A stretch of DNA of 32,528 nucleotides. Source: an uncultured Aquabacterium sp. (GTDB lineage: Bacteria; Pseudomonadota; Gammaproteobacteria; Burkholderiales; Burkholderiaceae_C). The stretch is from positions 1-32,528 of the forward strand of contig NZ_CANBCC010000043.1 of NCBI RefSeq assembly GCF_947366995.1, given 5' to 3'. The position numbers and the translations under genes are program-made. Positions within the stretch are counted from its first letter, which is position 1, and every line of letters starts with the position of its first letter. Shown piece after piece: positions 9,001 to 14,847 of this stretch. Below the pieces are notes generated by a model that was not told where the DNA came from, did not search any database, and saw only the letters and a program-made list of their open reading frames with translations.

Positions 9001-9483
9001 ATGGATGGTTGGTGCACCGCCCGCGCGATCCGACATGCCGGCTTCACCGAGGTGCCCATCGTGATGGTGTCGGCCAACGTCTTCGAGAACCGGCCCGAGA
9101 ACCTGGCCGCTGCGCAGTGCCAGGCGTTTGTGGCCAAGCCGGTGATGGAGTCGGAGCTGCTCACCACGCTGGGTGCGCTGTGGCAGCTCGAGTGGCTCAC
9201 CGACGCACCAGGCCCGATGCTGGAGAACGCTGTATCTGCGCAGCCCGCACAGCTGGCCGCGCCATTGCCGCTGCCACCCGATGCAGCGTGGGAACTGCAC
9301 CGCCTTGCGCGGAAGGGCCATGTGCAGGGACTGCGGGCGGCGCTGGCGGAATGGCAGCGCGCCGAGCCCGCGCACGCTGCCCAGTGGCAGGCGCTGCTGG
9401 GGCTGGTGGAATGCTTTGACCTGGACGCGGTGGCCGAGCGCCTGCGTCCCGAACTGCAGGAGGACATGCAAGATGAGGCCTGA
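6019..9483 (+). CDS. NCS1 permease-fused hybrid sensor histidine kinase with C-terminal receiver
   Basis: Membrane sensor kinase, 1154 residues from a GTG at 6019 with GGAGA 6 bases upstream; a further-upstream GTG at 5968 lacks a good Shine-Dalgarno. Residues 1-about 480 form a polytopic domain resembling the NCS1 nucleobase/allantoin/hydantoin permeases, with YNSWVANETLEDYALRYTPR and many helices. Residues 499-536 carry eight cysteines (C499, C502, C514, C522, C525, C526, C532, C536). Two more helices follow, then HisKA with phosphoacceptor His692 (ITHELRTPLNS). The HATPase has NLLGNAVRF, DTGIGI and GTGLGL. The receiver has phosphoacceptor Asp989 (LLDITMDDMDGW) and a KPV lysine. The last 80 or so residues are helical and unassigned. 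It overlaps the response regulator gene by 11 bases and is divergent from urtA. The permease half probably senses, and perhaps also transports, a nitrogen compound. The ligand is inference. Confidence 0.88.
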   Translation: MTVARQKIFRIRREYNSWVANETLEDYALRYTPRTFRKWSEMRVANTAFGAVSFLALEAIGGAIALNHGFTNALWAILLVGLITFLTGLPISYYAARYGVDMDLLTRGAGFGYLGSTLTSLIYASFTFIFFALEAAIMALALQMLFDWPLALCYVVASLAIIPLVTHGITLISRLQTWTQPLWAALWLCPFVVVAARHPEAYRAFTSLTGRMTGDSGFDWLACGTAATVACSLVVQVGEQVDFLRFLPEKTRQNRVRWWTAVLVAGPGWIVPGMLKMLAGAFLAFLALQHEVPVDRALEPTQMYLAGFGEVFSSPAWALGATVLFVIVSQVKINVTNAYAGSLAWSNFFARLTHSHPGRVVWLVFNVLIAVLLMTLGVFSALEHVLGLYSNVAIAWVGALVADLVINKPMGWSPRGIEFKRAHLPDLNPVGLGAMLLATGVALIAHAGVMGSMLAAWSPFVALVVAMVMSPLLAWATRGRFYLARRPVSPWQPGELVRCSVCENLFESEDMATCPAYDAPICSLCCTLESRCHDRCKSRSRAAEQVSDGLTAVLPPAWSRRINFRVGHYLVVFLSLAALLAFVLGVVYYQEGVLSVGLHGAPGGPPLPAGALDGPFIKVFALLLLAAAVCAWWVVLASESRRMAQDDSNRQTQLLQLEIDAHRRTDAALQQAKELAEAANQAKTRYVAGITHELRTPLNSILGYAQILLKDEPEHGVKRGPLTTIQRSGEHLMGLIDGLLDLARIEAGRLRLDPVPLPLHVFLDDVVRMVQPQAVAKGLAFELRTLGRVPGWVQADARRLRQILLNLLGNAVRFTDHGRITLQLDARREVLRFEVIDTGIGIAPQDLERIFLPFERGSGGRRRGDPGTGLGLTITHLLTELMGGELTVRSTPGQGSTFSVRLYLREISEPPPQPDIGAALGWSSSLRLRPATGYAGPRRTLLVVDDQPTQRQMLAGMLLPLGFHVREAASGSEALDSVREHPPDAVLLDITMDDMDGWCTARAIRHAGFTEVPIVMVSANVFENRPENLAAAQCQAFVAKPVMESELLTTLGALWQLEWLTDAPGPMLENAVSAQPAQLAAPLPLPPDAAWELHRLARKGHVQGLRAALAEWQRAEPAHAAQWQALLGLVECFDLDAVAERLRPELQEDMQDEA

Positions 9484-10153
9484 GGCCTGCACCCACCGGG
9501 GCACTGTCCTGGTGGTCGACGACGCCCCCGACACGCTGCGCATGCTGTGCGATGCGCTTGCCGCGGAGGGGTACACCGTGCTGGTTGCACTCGATGGGCC
9601 TCAGGCCCTCGCCCGGCTCGATGTGGTCACCCCCGATGCCATCCTGATGGACGCCATGATGCCCGGGTGGACAGGCTTCGAAACCTGTCAGCGCATCAAG
9701 GCCCATCCGCAAGGCAGTGCGATTCCGGTGATCTTCATGACCGGGCTGTCCGATACGCCCGATGTCGTCGCCGGCTTCAAGTCAGGTGGGGTCGACTACG
9801 TCGTCAAACCCGTGCGCATCGAGGAAGTCCTGGCCCGGCTGGATACCCATGTGCGCAACGCGCGGACTGCGCGCGAGGCCTTGCGGCAGGTTGAGGCGCA
9901 GGCGGCCGAATCCCCCTCAGAGGCCGGCCATGCGCGCGTGCTGGATGCGGCACTCACGCCGCGAGAAATGGAGGTGCTCACCTGGGTGGCACGCGGCAAG
10001 ACAAACCGCGACATTGCCGACATCCTGGGCATGAGCCACCGCACCGTCAACAAGCACCTCGAGCACATCTTCGAGAAGCTGGGGGTCGAGACCCGGGCTG
10101 CTGCGGCGGCGCTGGCCAGCCCGGTGCTGGCCCACCGCGCGCCATCGCCCTGA
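9473..10153 (+). CDS. LuxR/NarL-family response regulator
   Basis: Two-component transcription factor of 226 residues. The N-terminal receiver has VLVVDDAPD (acidic pair D16, D17), phosphoacceptor Asp60 in AILMDAMMPG, and Lys112 in YVVKPVR. The C-terminal LuxR-type helix-turn-helix is near residues 152-215 (LTPREMEVLTWVARGKTNRDIA, MSHRTVNKHLEHIFEKLGV). The ATG at 9473 lies inside the last codons of the sensor kinase gene, with AGGAGG (9458-9463) 9 bases upstream. The 11-base overlap implies coupled translation, so this is the cognate partner. Because the kinase already has a receiver, the relay may pass through an HPt protein or go directly from His692. Target genes are not shown; the divergent urt operon is the best candidate. 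Confidence 0.92.
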   Translation: MRPEACTHRGTVLVVDDAPDTLRMLCDALAAEGYTVLVALDGPQALARLDVVTPDAILMDAMMPGWTGFETCQRIKAHPQGSAIPVIFMTGLSDTPDVVAGFKSGGVDYVVKPVRIEEVLARLDTHVRNARTAREALRQVEAQAAESPSEAGHARVLDAALTPREMEVLTWVARGKTNRDIADILGMSHRTVNKHLEHIFEKLGVETRAAAAALASPVLAHRAPSP

Positions 10154-10156
10154 GGC

Positions 10157-11284
10157 TCAGCGCCGGAAGTGGCCTTCGCGGTCGATGATGGCGATGTCGA
10201 CGAAGCGCAGGCCCGAGTGATCCTGAGGCCCGTAGCTCAGCGTCAGGCCGCCAAGGTCGAAGTGGTTCAGGCCCTCCAGCGCATCGCGCAGGCCTTCACG
10301 CGTCGGGTTGCGGCCTGCCCGGTGCAAGCCTTCCACGAGCACCTTGGCTGCGGCCACGCCTTCCAGCATCGCCTGAGTCAGCGTGACGCCCGGCTGCTTT
10401 GCCACCATGGCCTGCGCATCGCGCACGAAGGACGTGCGCTGACTGCGCTCCCACGGGAAGACCTGGCTGACCACCACGCCCCGCGCATGGGGACCGAGGG
10501 CCTTGATGAACCCGGCCGAGGCATTGTTCGACAGTGTGATCGCCTGGGCACTGTGGCCGGCCTGACGCAACTGCGTGATGGCTTCGGCAATCGGGGCCGA
10601 CGAGCCGATGAACAGCACGGCCTGAGGATCCGCCTTCACGATGAGGGGCACGAGCGCACTGAAGTCCGGCTTGTCGCGGTTGTACGTTTCATGGAGCACC
10701 GGCGCCTTGCCGATGCGCTGGAGTGCTGCGAGCGCACCTTGTACGGCGTCGCGACCGAAGCTGTCGTCCACCTGCACGATGGCCAGGCGCTCGAGGCCCA
10801 TCAGGCGGATGTGTTCGACCACGCGCGTTGTTTCCGCCTGGTAGCTGCTGCGGACGTTGAACACGAAGCGGTTGACCGGATTGTGCAGTTGCGACGCCCC
10901 GGTGGCCGGGCCGACCAGCGGCACCTTGGCTGCTTTCAGCAGCGGCAGCACGGCTTCGGTGTTCGGGGTGCCGCGCGTCATGAACAGCGCCACGGCGCCT
11001 TCGTCAATCAGCTGTCGTGCCAGTTCGGCCGTTTTTTCAGGCTTGAATCCGTCGTCCAGCGTGCGCAGCACGATGCGCTGACCGTGTACGCCGCCCTGGG
11101 CGTTGACAGCATCGAACACCGCCCGGGCGCCGATCAGGTTTTCCTGGACGCCTGCTGCCACCGCGCCGGTGACGCCGGCCGGGTGGCCGATCAGGATGTC
11201 GGCCGAGGCCGCAGCAGGAAAGATCAGCGACACACAGGTCGCGAGCGCCACACGGCGCAGAAAGCGAGAAGGAGAAAACAGCAT
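10157..11284 (-). CDS. Orphan LIV-type ABC substrate-binding protein
   Basis: Periplasmic binding protein of the Leu/Ile/Val-type family (Peripla_BP_6), 375 residues from the ATG at 11284; an in-frame GTG at 11290 would add two. The N-terminus is a Sec signal (RFLRRVALATCVSLIFPAAASA, cleavage near ASA-DI). Mature features are ILIGHPAGVTGAVA, ENLIGARAVFDAVNAQGGVHG, LFMTRGTPNTEAVLPLL, VPLVGPATGASQLHN and IVQVDDSFGRDAVQGA. No permease or ATPase gene adjoins it, so it may use another transporter or work as a ligand-sensing accessory. It is convergent with the response regulator, with 3 bases between the stops. Its upstream region contains two inverted repeats. Ligand unknown; an amide or amino acid is plausible. 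Confidence 0.88.
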   Translation of the reverse strand: MLFSPSRFLRRVALATCVSLIFPAAASADILIGHPAGVTGAVAAGVQENLIGARAVFDAVNAQGGVHGQRIVLRTLDDGFKPEKTAELARQLIDEGAVALFMTRGTPNTEAVLPLLKAAKVPLVGPATGASQLHNPVNRFVFNVRSSYQAETTRVVEHIRLMGLERLAIVQVDDSFGRDAVQGALAALQRIGKAPVLHETYNRDKPDFSALVPLIVKADPQAVLFIGSSAPIAEAITQLRQAGHSAQAITLSNNASAGFIKALGPHARGVVVSQVFPWERSQRTSFVRDAQAMVAKQPGVTLTQAMLEGVAAAKVLVEGLHRAGRNPTREGLRDALEGLNHFDLGGLTLSYGPQDHSGLRFVDIAIIDREGHFRR

Positions 11285-11311
11285 GCTCACACCACAACAT
11301 CGCGCCCGTGG

Positions 11312-11331
11312 GGTGTGTAACGCGACACACC
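11312..11331. promoter_or_regulatory. Inverted repeat upstream of the orphan binding-protein gene
   Basis: GGTGTGT-AACGCG-ACACACC is a perfect 7-base inverted repeat with a 6-base spacer, 27 bases upstream of the ATG at 11284. The spacing and position suit a repressor site, or a hairpin in the mRNA leader. No known binding protein is assigned. Confidence 0.4.
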
Positions 11332-11374
11332 GAAGGGCAGAACGGGCGATGTTAGGCGCGCGGGGAGTGTGGTT

Positions 11375-11394
11375 ATTAAGGGTTAACCCTTAAT
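11375..11394. promoter_or_regulatory. Perfect 20-base AT-rich palindrome
   Basis: ATTAAGGGTTAACCCTTAAT reads identically on both strands. It lies between the purN stop (11431) and the binding-protein start (11284), 90 bases upstream of the latter. It could be an operator for that gene. It might instead be a bidirectional hairpin (8-base stem, TTAA loop) after purN, but no T-run follows on the minus strand. An operator seems likelier. Confidence 0.5.
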
Positions 11395-11430
11395 CTTGTT
11401 GGGCGAGTCGGCACAAATCCCGCCCCTGGC

Positions 11431-12063
11431 TCACTTCCCGAAGCGGACCTGGGCTTCGCCTTCGGTGTGGGTCACGCGGCCGTCAGCCACCTTCAGCGCG
11501 CCCTCCACCATCCATCGCACGGCCTGCGGGTACATCTGGTGTTCCTGCACGAGCACACGGGCGGCCAGGGTGTCGGGCGTGTCGTCCGGGCGCACCGGCA
11601 CCGCGGCCTGGGCCACGATGGGGCCGTGATCGAGCTCGGCCGTCACGAAGTGCACGGTGGCCCCGGCGAGCTTGCAGCCGGCCTCGATGGCGCGCGCATG
11701 CGTGTGCAGCCCGGGGAAGGACGGCAGCAGCGAGGGGTGCACGTTGAGCATCCGGCCTTCGAAGCGCCGCACGAAATCCGGCGTCAGGATGCGCATGAAG
11801 CCGGCCAGCACCACCACGTCGGGCGCAAAGCCCTCGATTACACGGGCCAGTTCGGCATCAAAGGCCTCGCGGCTGTCGAAAGCCTTGTGGTCGACCACGG
11901 CGGTGGCAATGCCATGGGCCGCGGCAAACGCCAGGCCGCCCGCCTCGGGCTTGTTGCTGATCACCGCCGCCACCCGGGCGGGCCACTGCTCGGCCGAGCA
12001 GGCGTTGACGATGGCTTCCATGTTGGAGCCGCGACCGGAGATCAGGATGACGATGTTCTTCAT
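11431..12063 (-). CDS. purN: Phosphoribosylglycinamide formyltransferase PurN
   Basis: Transfers a formyl group from 10-formyl-tetrahydrofolate to GAR, the third step of purine synthesis. The start ATG at 12063 ([18 protein letters not shown]) gives 210 residues, the normal PurN length; the frame is open further upstream but without homology. Catalytic residues are visible: Asn107 and His109 in [12 protein letters not shown] and Asp145 in [10 protein letters not shown], matching E. coli N106/H108/D144. The phosphate-binding GRGSN loop is at 10-14. It stands alone, divergent from trpS. A -10-like TACACT ends 9 bases before the ATG, implying a 5' leader of only a few bases. Confidence 0.97.
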   Translation of the reverse strand: MKNIVILISGRGSNMEAIVNACSAEQWPARVAAVISNKPEAGGLAFAAAHGIATAVVDHKAFDSREAFDAELARVIEGFAPDVVVLAGFMRILTPDFVRRFEGRMLNVHPSLLPSFPGLHTHARAIEAGCKLAGATVHFVTAELDHGPIVAQAAVPVRPDDTPDTLAARVLVQEHQMYPQAVRWMVEGALKVADGRVTHTEGEAQVRFGK

Positions 12064-12072
12064 GCGGCCTAG

Positions 12073-12078
12073 AGTGTA
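12073..12078 (-). promoter_or_regulatory. Candidate -10 element of purN
   Basis: TACACT on the minus strand, 9 bases before the purN ATG, in a GC-rich intergenic region. No clear -35 is seen. If used, the transcript would start about 2-4 bases before the ATG. Confidence 0.4.
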
Positions 12079-12129
12079 GTGGCGCCCGGGGCACCGGCTT
12101 TGACCCGGGTTGGCGTCCGGCAGGGAACC

Positions 12130-12135
12130 TACAAT
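12130..12135 (+). promoter_or_regulatory. Candidate -10 element of trpS
   Basis: TACAAT in the purN/trpS divergent gap. A start near 12142 would give a leader of about 53 bases. TTGACC at 12100-12105 is too far (24 bases) to be a normal -35, so the -35 is unresolved. Confidence 0.4.
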
Positions 12136-12194
12136 GGTCCTTCCCTCCAACGTTTCCGCTTCCTGCTGCCGCGGCCTCCGTGGCCGGCTCTGCC

Positions 12195-13508
12195 ATGACC
12201 CAACGCGTTCTCACCGGCATCACGACCACCGGCACCCCCCACCTGGGCAACTACGTCGGCGCCATCCGCCCCGCCATTGCGGCCAGCCGCGAGCCCGGTG
12301 TCGAGAGCTTCTTCTTCCTGGCCGACTACCACGCGCTCATCAAGTGCGACGACCCGGCCCGCATCGCCCGTTCTCGCCTCGAGATCGCCGCCACCTGGCT
12401 GGCCGCCGGCCTGGACACCGACCGCGTCACCTTCTACGCCCAGAGCGACATCCCTGAAATCACCGAGCTGAACTGGCTGCTGACCTGCGTGACGGCCAAA
12501 GGGCAGATGAACCGCGCGCACGCCTACAAGGCCTCGGTGGACGCCAACACCGCCAAGGGCGAGGACCCCGACGCGGGCGTCACCATGGGGCTGTACTGCT
12601 ACCCCGTGCTGATGGCGGCCGACATCCTGATGTTCAACGCGCACCGCGTGCCCGTGGGCCGCGACCAGGTGCAGCACATCGAGATGGCGCGTGACGTGGC
12701 CCTGCGCTTCAACCACCTCTATGGCGGTGGCAAGGAACTGTTCGTGCTGCCCGAGGCCGAGATCGAAGAGTCCGTGGCGACGCTGCCCGGTCTGGATGGC
12801 CGCAAGATGAGCAAGAGCTACGACAACACCGTGCCCTTGTTCGAGGGCGGCCCCAAGGCGCTGAAGGACGCGGTGGCCCGCATCGTGACCGACTCGAAGC
12901 TGCCCGGTGAGCCGAAGGACCCGGAAGGCGCCCACCTGGTCACCCTCTACGACGCGTTTGCGACGGCCGAGCAGCGCGCCGCTTTCCGCGCCGACCTGCG
13001 TGGCGGCCTGGCCTGGGGCGAAGCCAAGCAGCGCCTGGTGGACCTGATCGAAGCCCATGTGGGCCCGATGCGCGCTCGCTATGCTGATCTCGTCGCCCAC
13101 CCCGACCAGATCGAGGCGGTGCTGCAGGCAGGTGCCGACAAGGCCCGCGCCCGCGCCACGCCCTTCCTGAAGGAATTGCGCCACGCCGTGGGCCTGCGCC
13201 GCATGGTGGCCTCGGGCGCCGTGCAGGCCGAGGCATCTGCCGCCGCCAAGCCCGCCGTGCCGGTGTTCAAGCAATACCGCGAGGCCGACGGCCAGTTCTA
13301 CTTCAAGCTCACCACGGCCAGCGGCCACCTGCTGCTGCAGAGCGCCGCGTTCGCCGAGGGCCGCGAGGCCGGCAACTGGGTCAAGCGCTTCAAGGCCGAA
13401 GGGGCCGCCGTGCTGGCCGAGGCGCCTGTTTCGGTCGCCGAGGGCGTGGAGCGTGCCGAGGTCGAAGCCGCCCTGACTGCGCTGGTGGCTTCGCTGCAGG
13501 ACGCCTGA
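12195..13508 (+). CDS. trpS: Tryptophanyl-tRNA synthetase with C-terminal extension
   Basis: Charges tRNA-Trp with tryptophan. The ATG at 12195 ([20 protein letters not shown]) is preferred over an in-frame GTG at 12180 because it matches the class Ic synthetase N-terminus. The HIGH-type motif is TPHLGNY (14-20) and KMSKS is at 204-208. Other typical segments are [21 protein letters not shown] and [20 protein letters not shown]. The protein has 437 residues against about 334 in E. coli. The extra part from about residue 350 contains [20 protein letters not shown] and a [10 protein letters not shown] motif, resembling a DUF1508/YegP-like beta repeat. This domain resemblance is from memory of the family pattern. 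Divergent from purN; no good Shine-Dalgarno is seen. Confidence 0.96.
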   Translation: MTQRVLTGITTTGTPHLGNYVGAIRPAIAASREPGVESFFFLADYHALIKCDDPARIARSRLEIAATWLAAGLDTDRVTFYAQSDIPEITELNWLLTCVTAKGQMNRAHAYKASVDANTAKGEDPDAGVTMGLYCYPVLMAADILMFNAHRVPVGRDQVQHIEMARDVALRFNHLYGGGKELFVLPEAEIEESVATLPGLDGRKMSKSYDNTVPLFEGGPKALKDAVARIVTDSKLPGEPKDPEGAHLVTLYDAFATAEQRAAFRADLRGGLAWGEAKQRLVDLIEAHVGPMRARYADLVAHPDQIEAVLQAGADKARARATPFLKELRHAVGLRRMVASGAVQAEASAAAKPAVPVFKQYREADGQFYFKLTTASGHLLLQSAAFAEGREAGNWVKRFKAEGAAVLAEAPVSVAEGVERAEVEAALTALVASLQDA

Positions 13509-13522
13509 GCGGGACGCTGGCC

Positions 13523-13978
13523 ATGAGCCTCATCGACGACCAGCCCGTCGCCGGCATCCACATCACCGACATCGAGGCGGCCATCAACTGGTGGCGCGAT
13601 CGTCAGCCCTCGAGCGACGACGGCCTGGGCTTGTGCGCCGAACTTCGTGCGCTGGCCGAGGTGTATGCGCTGATGGTCTACCACCACGAGTCGCAGTGCG
13701 ACGAGGCGACCATGCCGCGTGCGGCCTACCAGGCGTGGCTCGCCTGGTACGAGACCACGCCCGACACGCCGTGCATCGCCATCTGCTCGACCAGCCAGGG
13801 CGATGATCTGTGCAAGGGGTGCGGTCGTACCTTCGACGAGGTGCAACTTTGGCCGGAAATGAGCCCGGGCGAGAAGCGCGCCACCTGGCGTCGCATCACG
13901 CTCGACGGCAGCGCGTGGCGCTTCAATCGCTACGCCGAGCGGGCCCGCGAGGGCCTTCAGGCGTCTTCCGGCTCGTAG
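13523..13978 (+). CDS. DUF3717-DUF1289 fusion protein
   Basis: Unknown function, 151 residues. The N-terminal half (ITDIEAAINWWRDRQPS, then LCAELRALAEVYALMVYHHE) matches the small betaproteobacterial DUF3717 family. The C-terminal half (PCIAICSTSQGDDLCKGCGRTFDEV, then a W-x-M-S-x-x-E-K-R region) is a DUF1289 domain, with four cysteines in a C-x3-C-x8-C-x2-C arrangement that may bind metal. It starts 14 bases after trpS on the same strand and may be co-transcribed. Its 3' end overlaps the convergent ppk2 gene by 22 bases. Domain identities are recognised from pattern; the role is unknown. Confidence 0.85.
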   Translation: MSLIDDQPVAGIHITDIEAAINWWRDRQPSSDDGLGLCAELRALAEVYALMVYHHESQCDEATMPRAAYQAWLAWYETTPDTPCIAICSTSQGDDLCKGCGRTFDEVQLWPEMSPGEKRATWRRITLDGSAWRFNRYAERAREGLQASSGS

Positions 13979-14757
13979 GGCGGCAGCGGCTTGTGGCCGC
14001 GCGGGTAGGTTTCGCGCGCTGGCGCCCCGTCCAGCGGCGGCATGTCGATCGCCTCTTCTGGCACGTGCTGATCGGGCAACTGGTCCAGCAGGTGCCGGAT
14101 CAGCGTGAGCCGGCCGCGCCGCTGGTCGTTGAAGTCGACCAGGGTCCAGGGCGCATGCTCCGTGTGCGTGGCCTTCAGCATGGCGTTGCGCGCCTCCCCG
14201 TAAGCCGCGTACTGCGTGCGTGCGACCACGTCCACCGGCGAGAGCTTCCAGCGCTTCAGCGGGTCATCCATGCGTTCGGCAAAGCGGGCCTCCTGCTCGG
14301 CCTGGTCCACGCACAGCCAGTACTTGAACAGCAGGATGCCATCGTCGACCAGCATGCGCTCGAACTGCGGTGCGTCATGAAGAAAGCGGGTGTACTCCGC
14401 GTCGGTGCAGAAGCCCATGACCTTTTCGACGCCGGCGCGGTTGTACCAGCTGCGGTCGAGCAGCGTCACGTGGCCTGCGGCGGGCAGATGGGGCACATAG
14501 CGCTGGAAGTACCACTGGCCTCGCTCCAACTCCGAGGGCTTGCCCAGCGCGACCACCTCGCAACGGCGCGGGTCCAGCACATCGGCGATGGCCCGGATCA
14601 CCCCGCTCTTGCCGGCGGTGTCGCGCCCCTCGAAGACGACAAGCAGCCGCTTCTGGTGGTGGGCCAGCCAGCGGGACATTTGCACCAACTCCAGCTGCAT
14701 CGGCTCCAGGGCGGCTTCGTAGGCCTTCTTGCTGAGCCGTTCGGGGTTCTTCGCCAT
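13957..14757 (-). CDS. ppk2: Polyphosphate kinase 2 (PPK2 family)
   Basis: Uses inorganic polyphosphate to phosphorylate nucleotides (ADP to ATP or GDP to GTP), or the reverse. The 266 residues have Walker A EGRDTAGKSG (about 43-52), LGKPSELERGQWYFQRYVPHLP, and the Walker B/catalytic region LLDRSWYNRAGVEKVMGF. The lid region is KRWKLSPVD, followed by TEHAPWTLVDFNDQRRGRL. These are standard for one-domain PPK2 enzymes. The ATG at 14757 has a clear AGGAGG Shine-Dalgarno. A TATGGT -10-like element lies upstream in the 90-base gap shared with divergent glnS. Substrate class is not assigned. Confidence 0.94.
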   Translation of the reverse strand: MAKNPERLSKKAYEAALEPMQLELVQMSRWLAHHQKRLLVVFEGRDTAGKSGVIRAIADVLDPRRCEVVALGKPSELERGQWYFQRYVPHLPAAGHVTLLDRSWYNRAGVEKVMGFCTDAEYTRFLHDAPQFERMLVDDGILLFKYWLCVDQAEQEARFAERMDDPLKRWKLSPVDVVARTQYAAYGEARNAMLKATHTEHAPWTLVDFNDQRRGRLTLIRHLLDQLPDQHVPEEAIDMPPLDGAPARETYPRGHKPLPPYEPEDA

Positions 14758-14835
14758 GTTCCATCCTCCTGATGTGGTGACCAGGGATCACCATACCGCA
14801 GCGGCCATGCGGCCGGCGCGGCACTGGCGCCTCGA

Positions 14836-14841
14836 TAGAAT
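14836..14841 (+). promoter_or_regulatory. -10 element of glnS, predicting a leaderless transcript
   Basis: TAGAAT ends 6 bases (cggggc) before the glnS ATG, so the usual start point falls on or next to the initiation codon. No Shine-Dalgarno can fit. The same geometry is found at blc and hxlR in this window. A -35 is not evident. Confidence 0.5.
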
Positions 14842-14847
14842 CGGGGC

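Noticed and set aside
7483..9576. 697-residue minus-strand open frame opposite the sensor kinase
   Set aside because: His/Gln/Arg-rich translation without domains, exactly opposite a well-recognised kinase and receiver. It is a GC-driven shadow.
12100..12135. TTGACC / TACAAT as a sigma-70 promoter pair for trpS
   Set aside because: The spacer is 24 bases instead of about 17. Only the -10 element is kept as a candidate.
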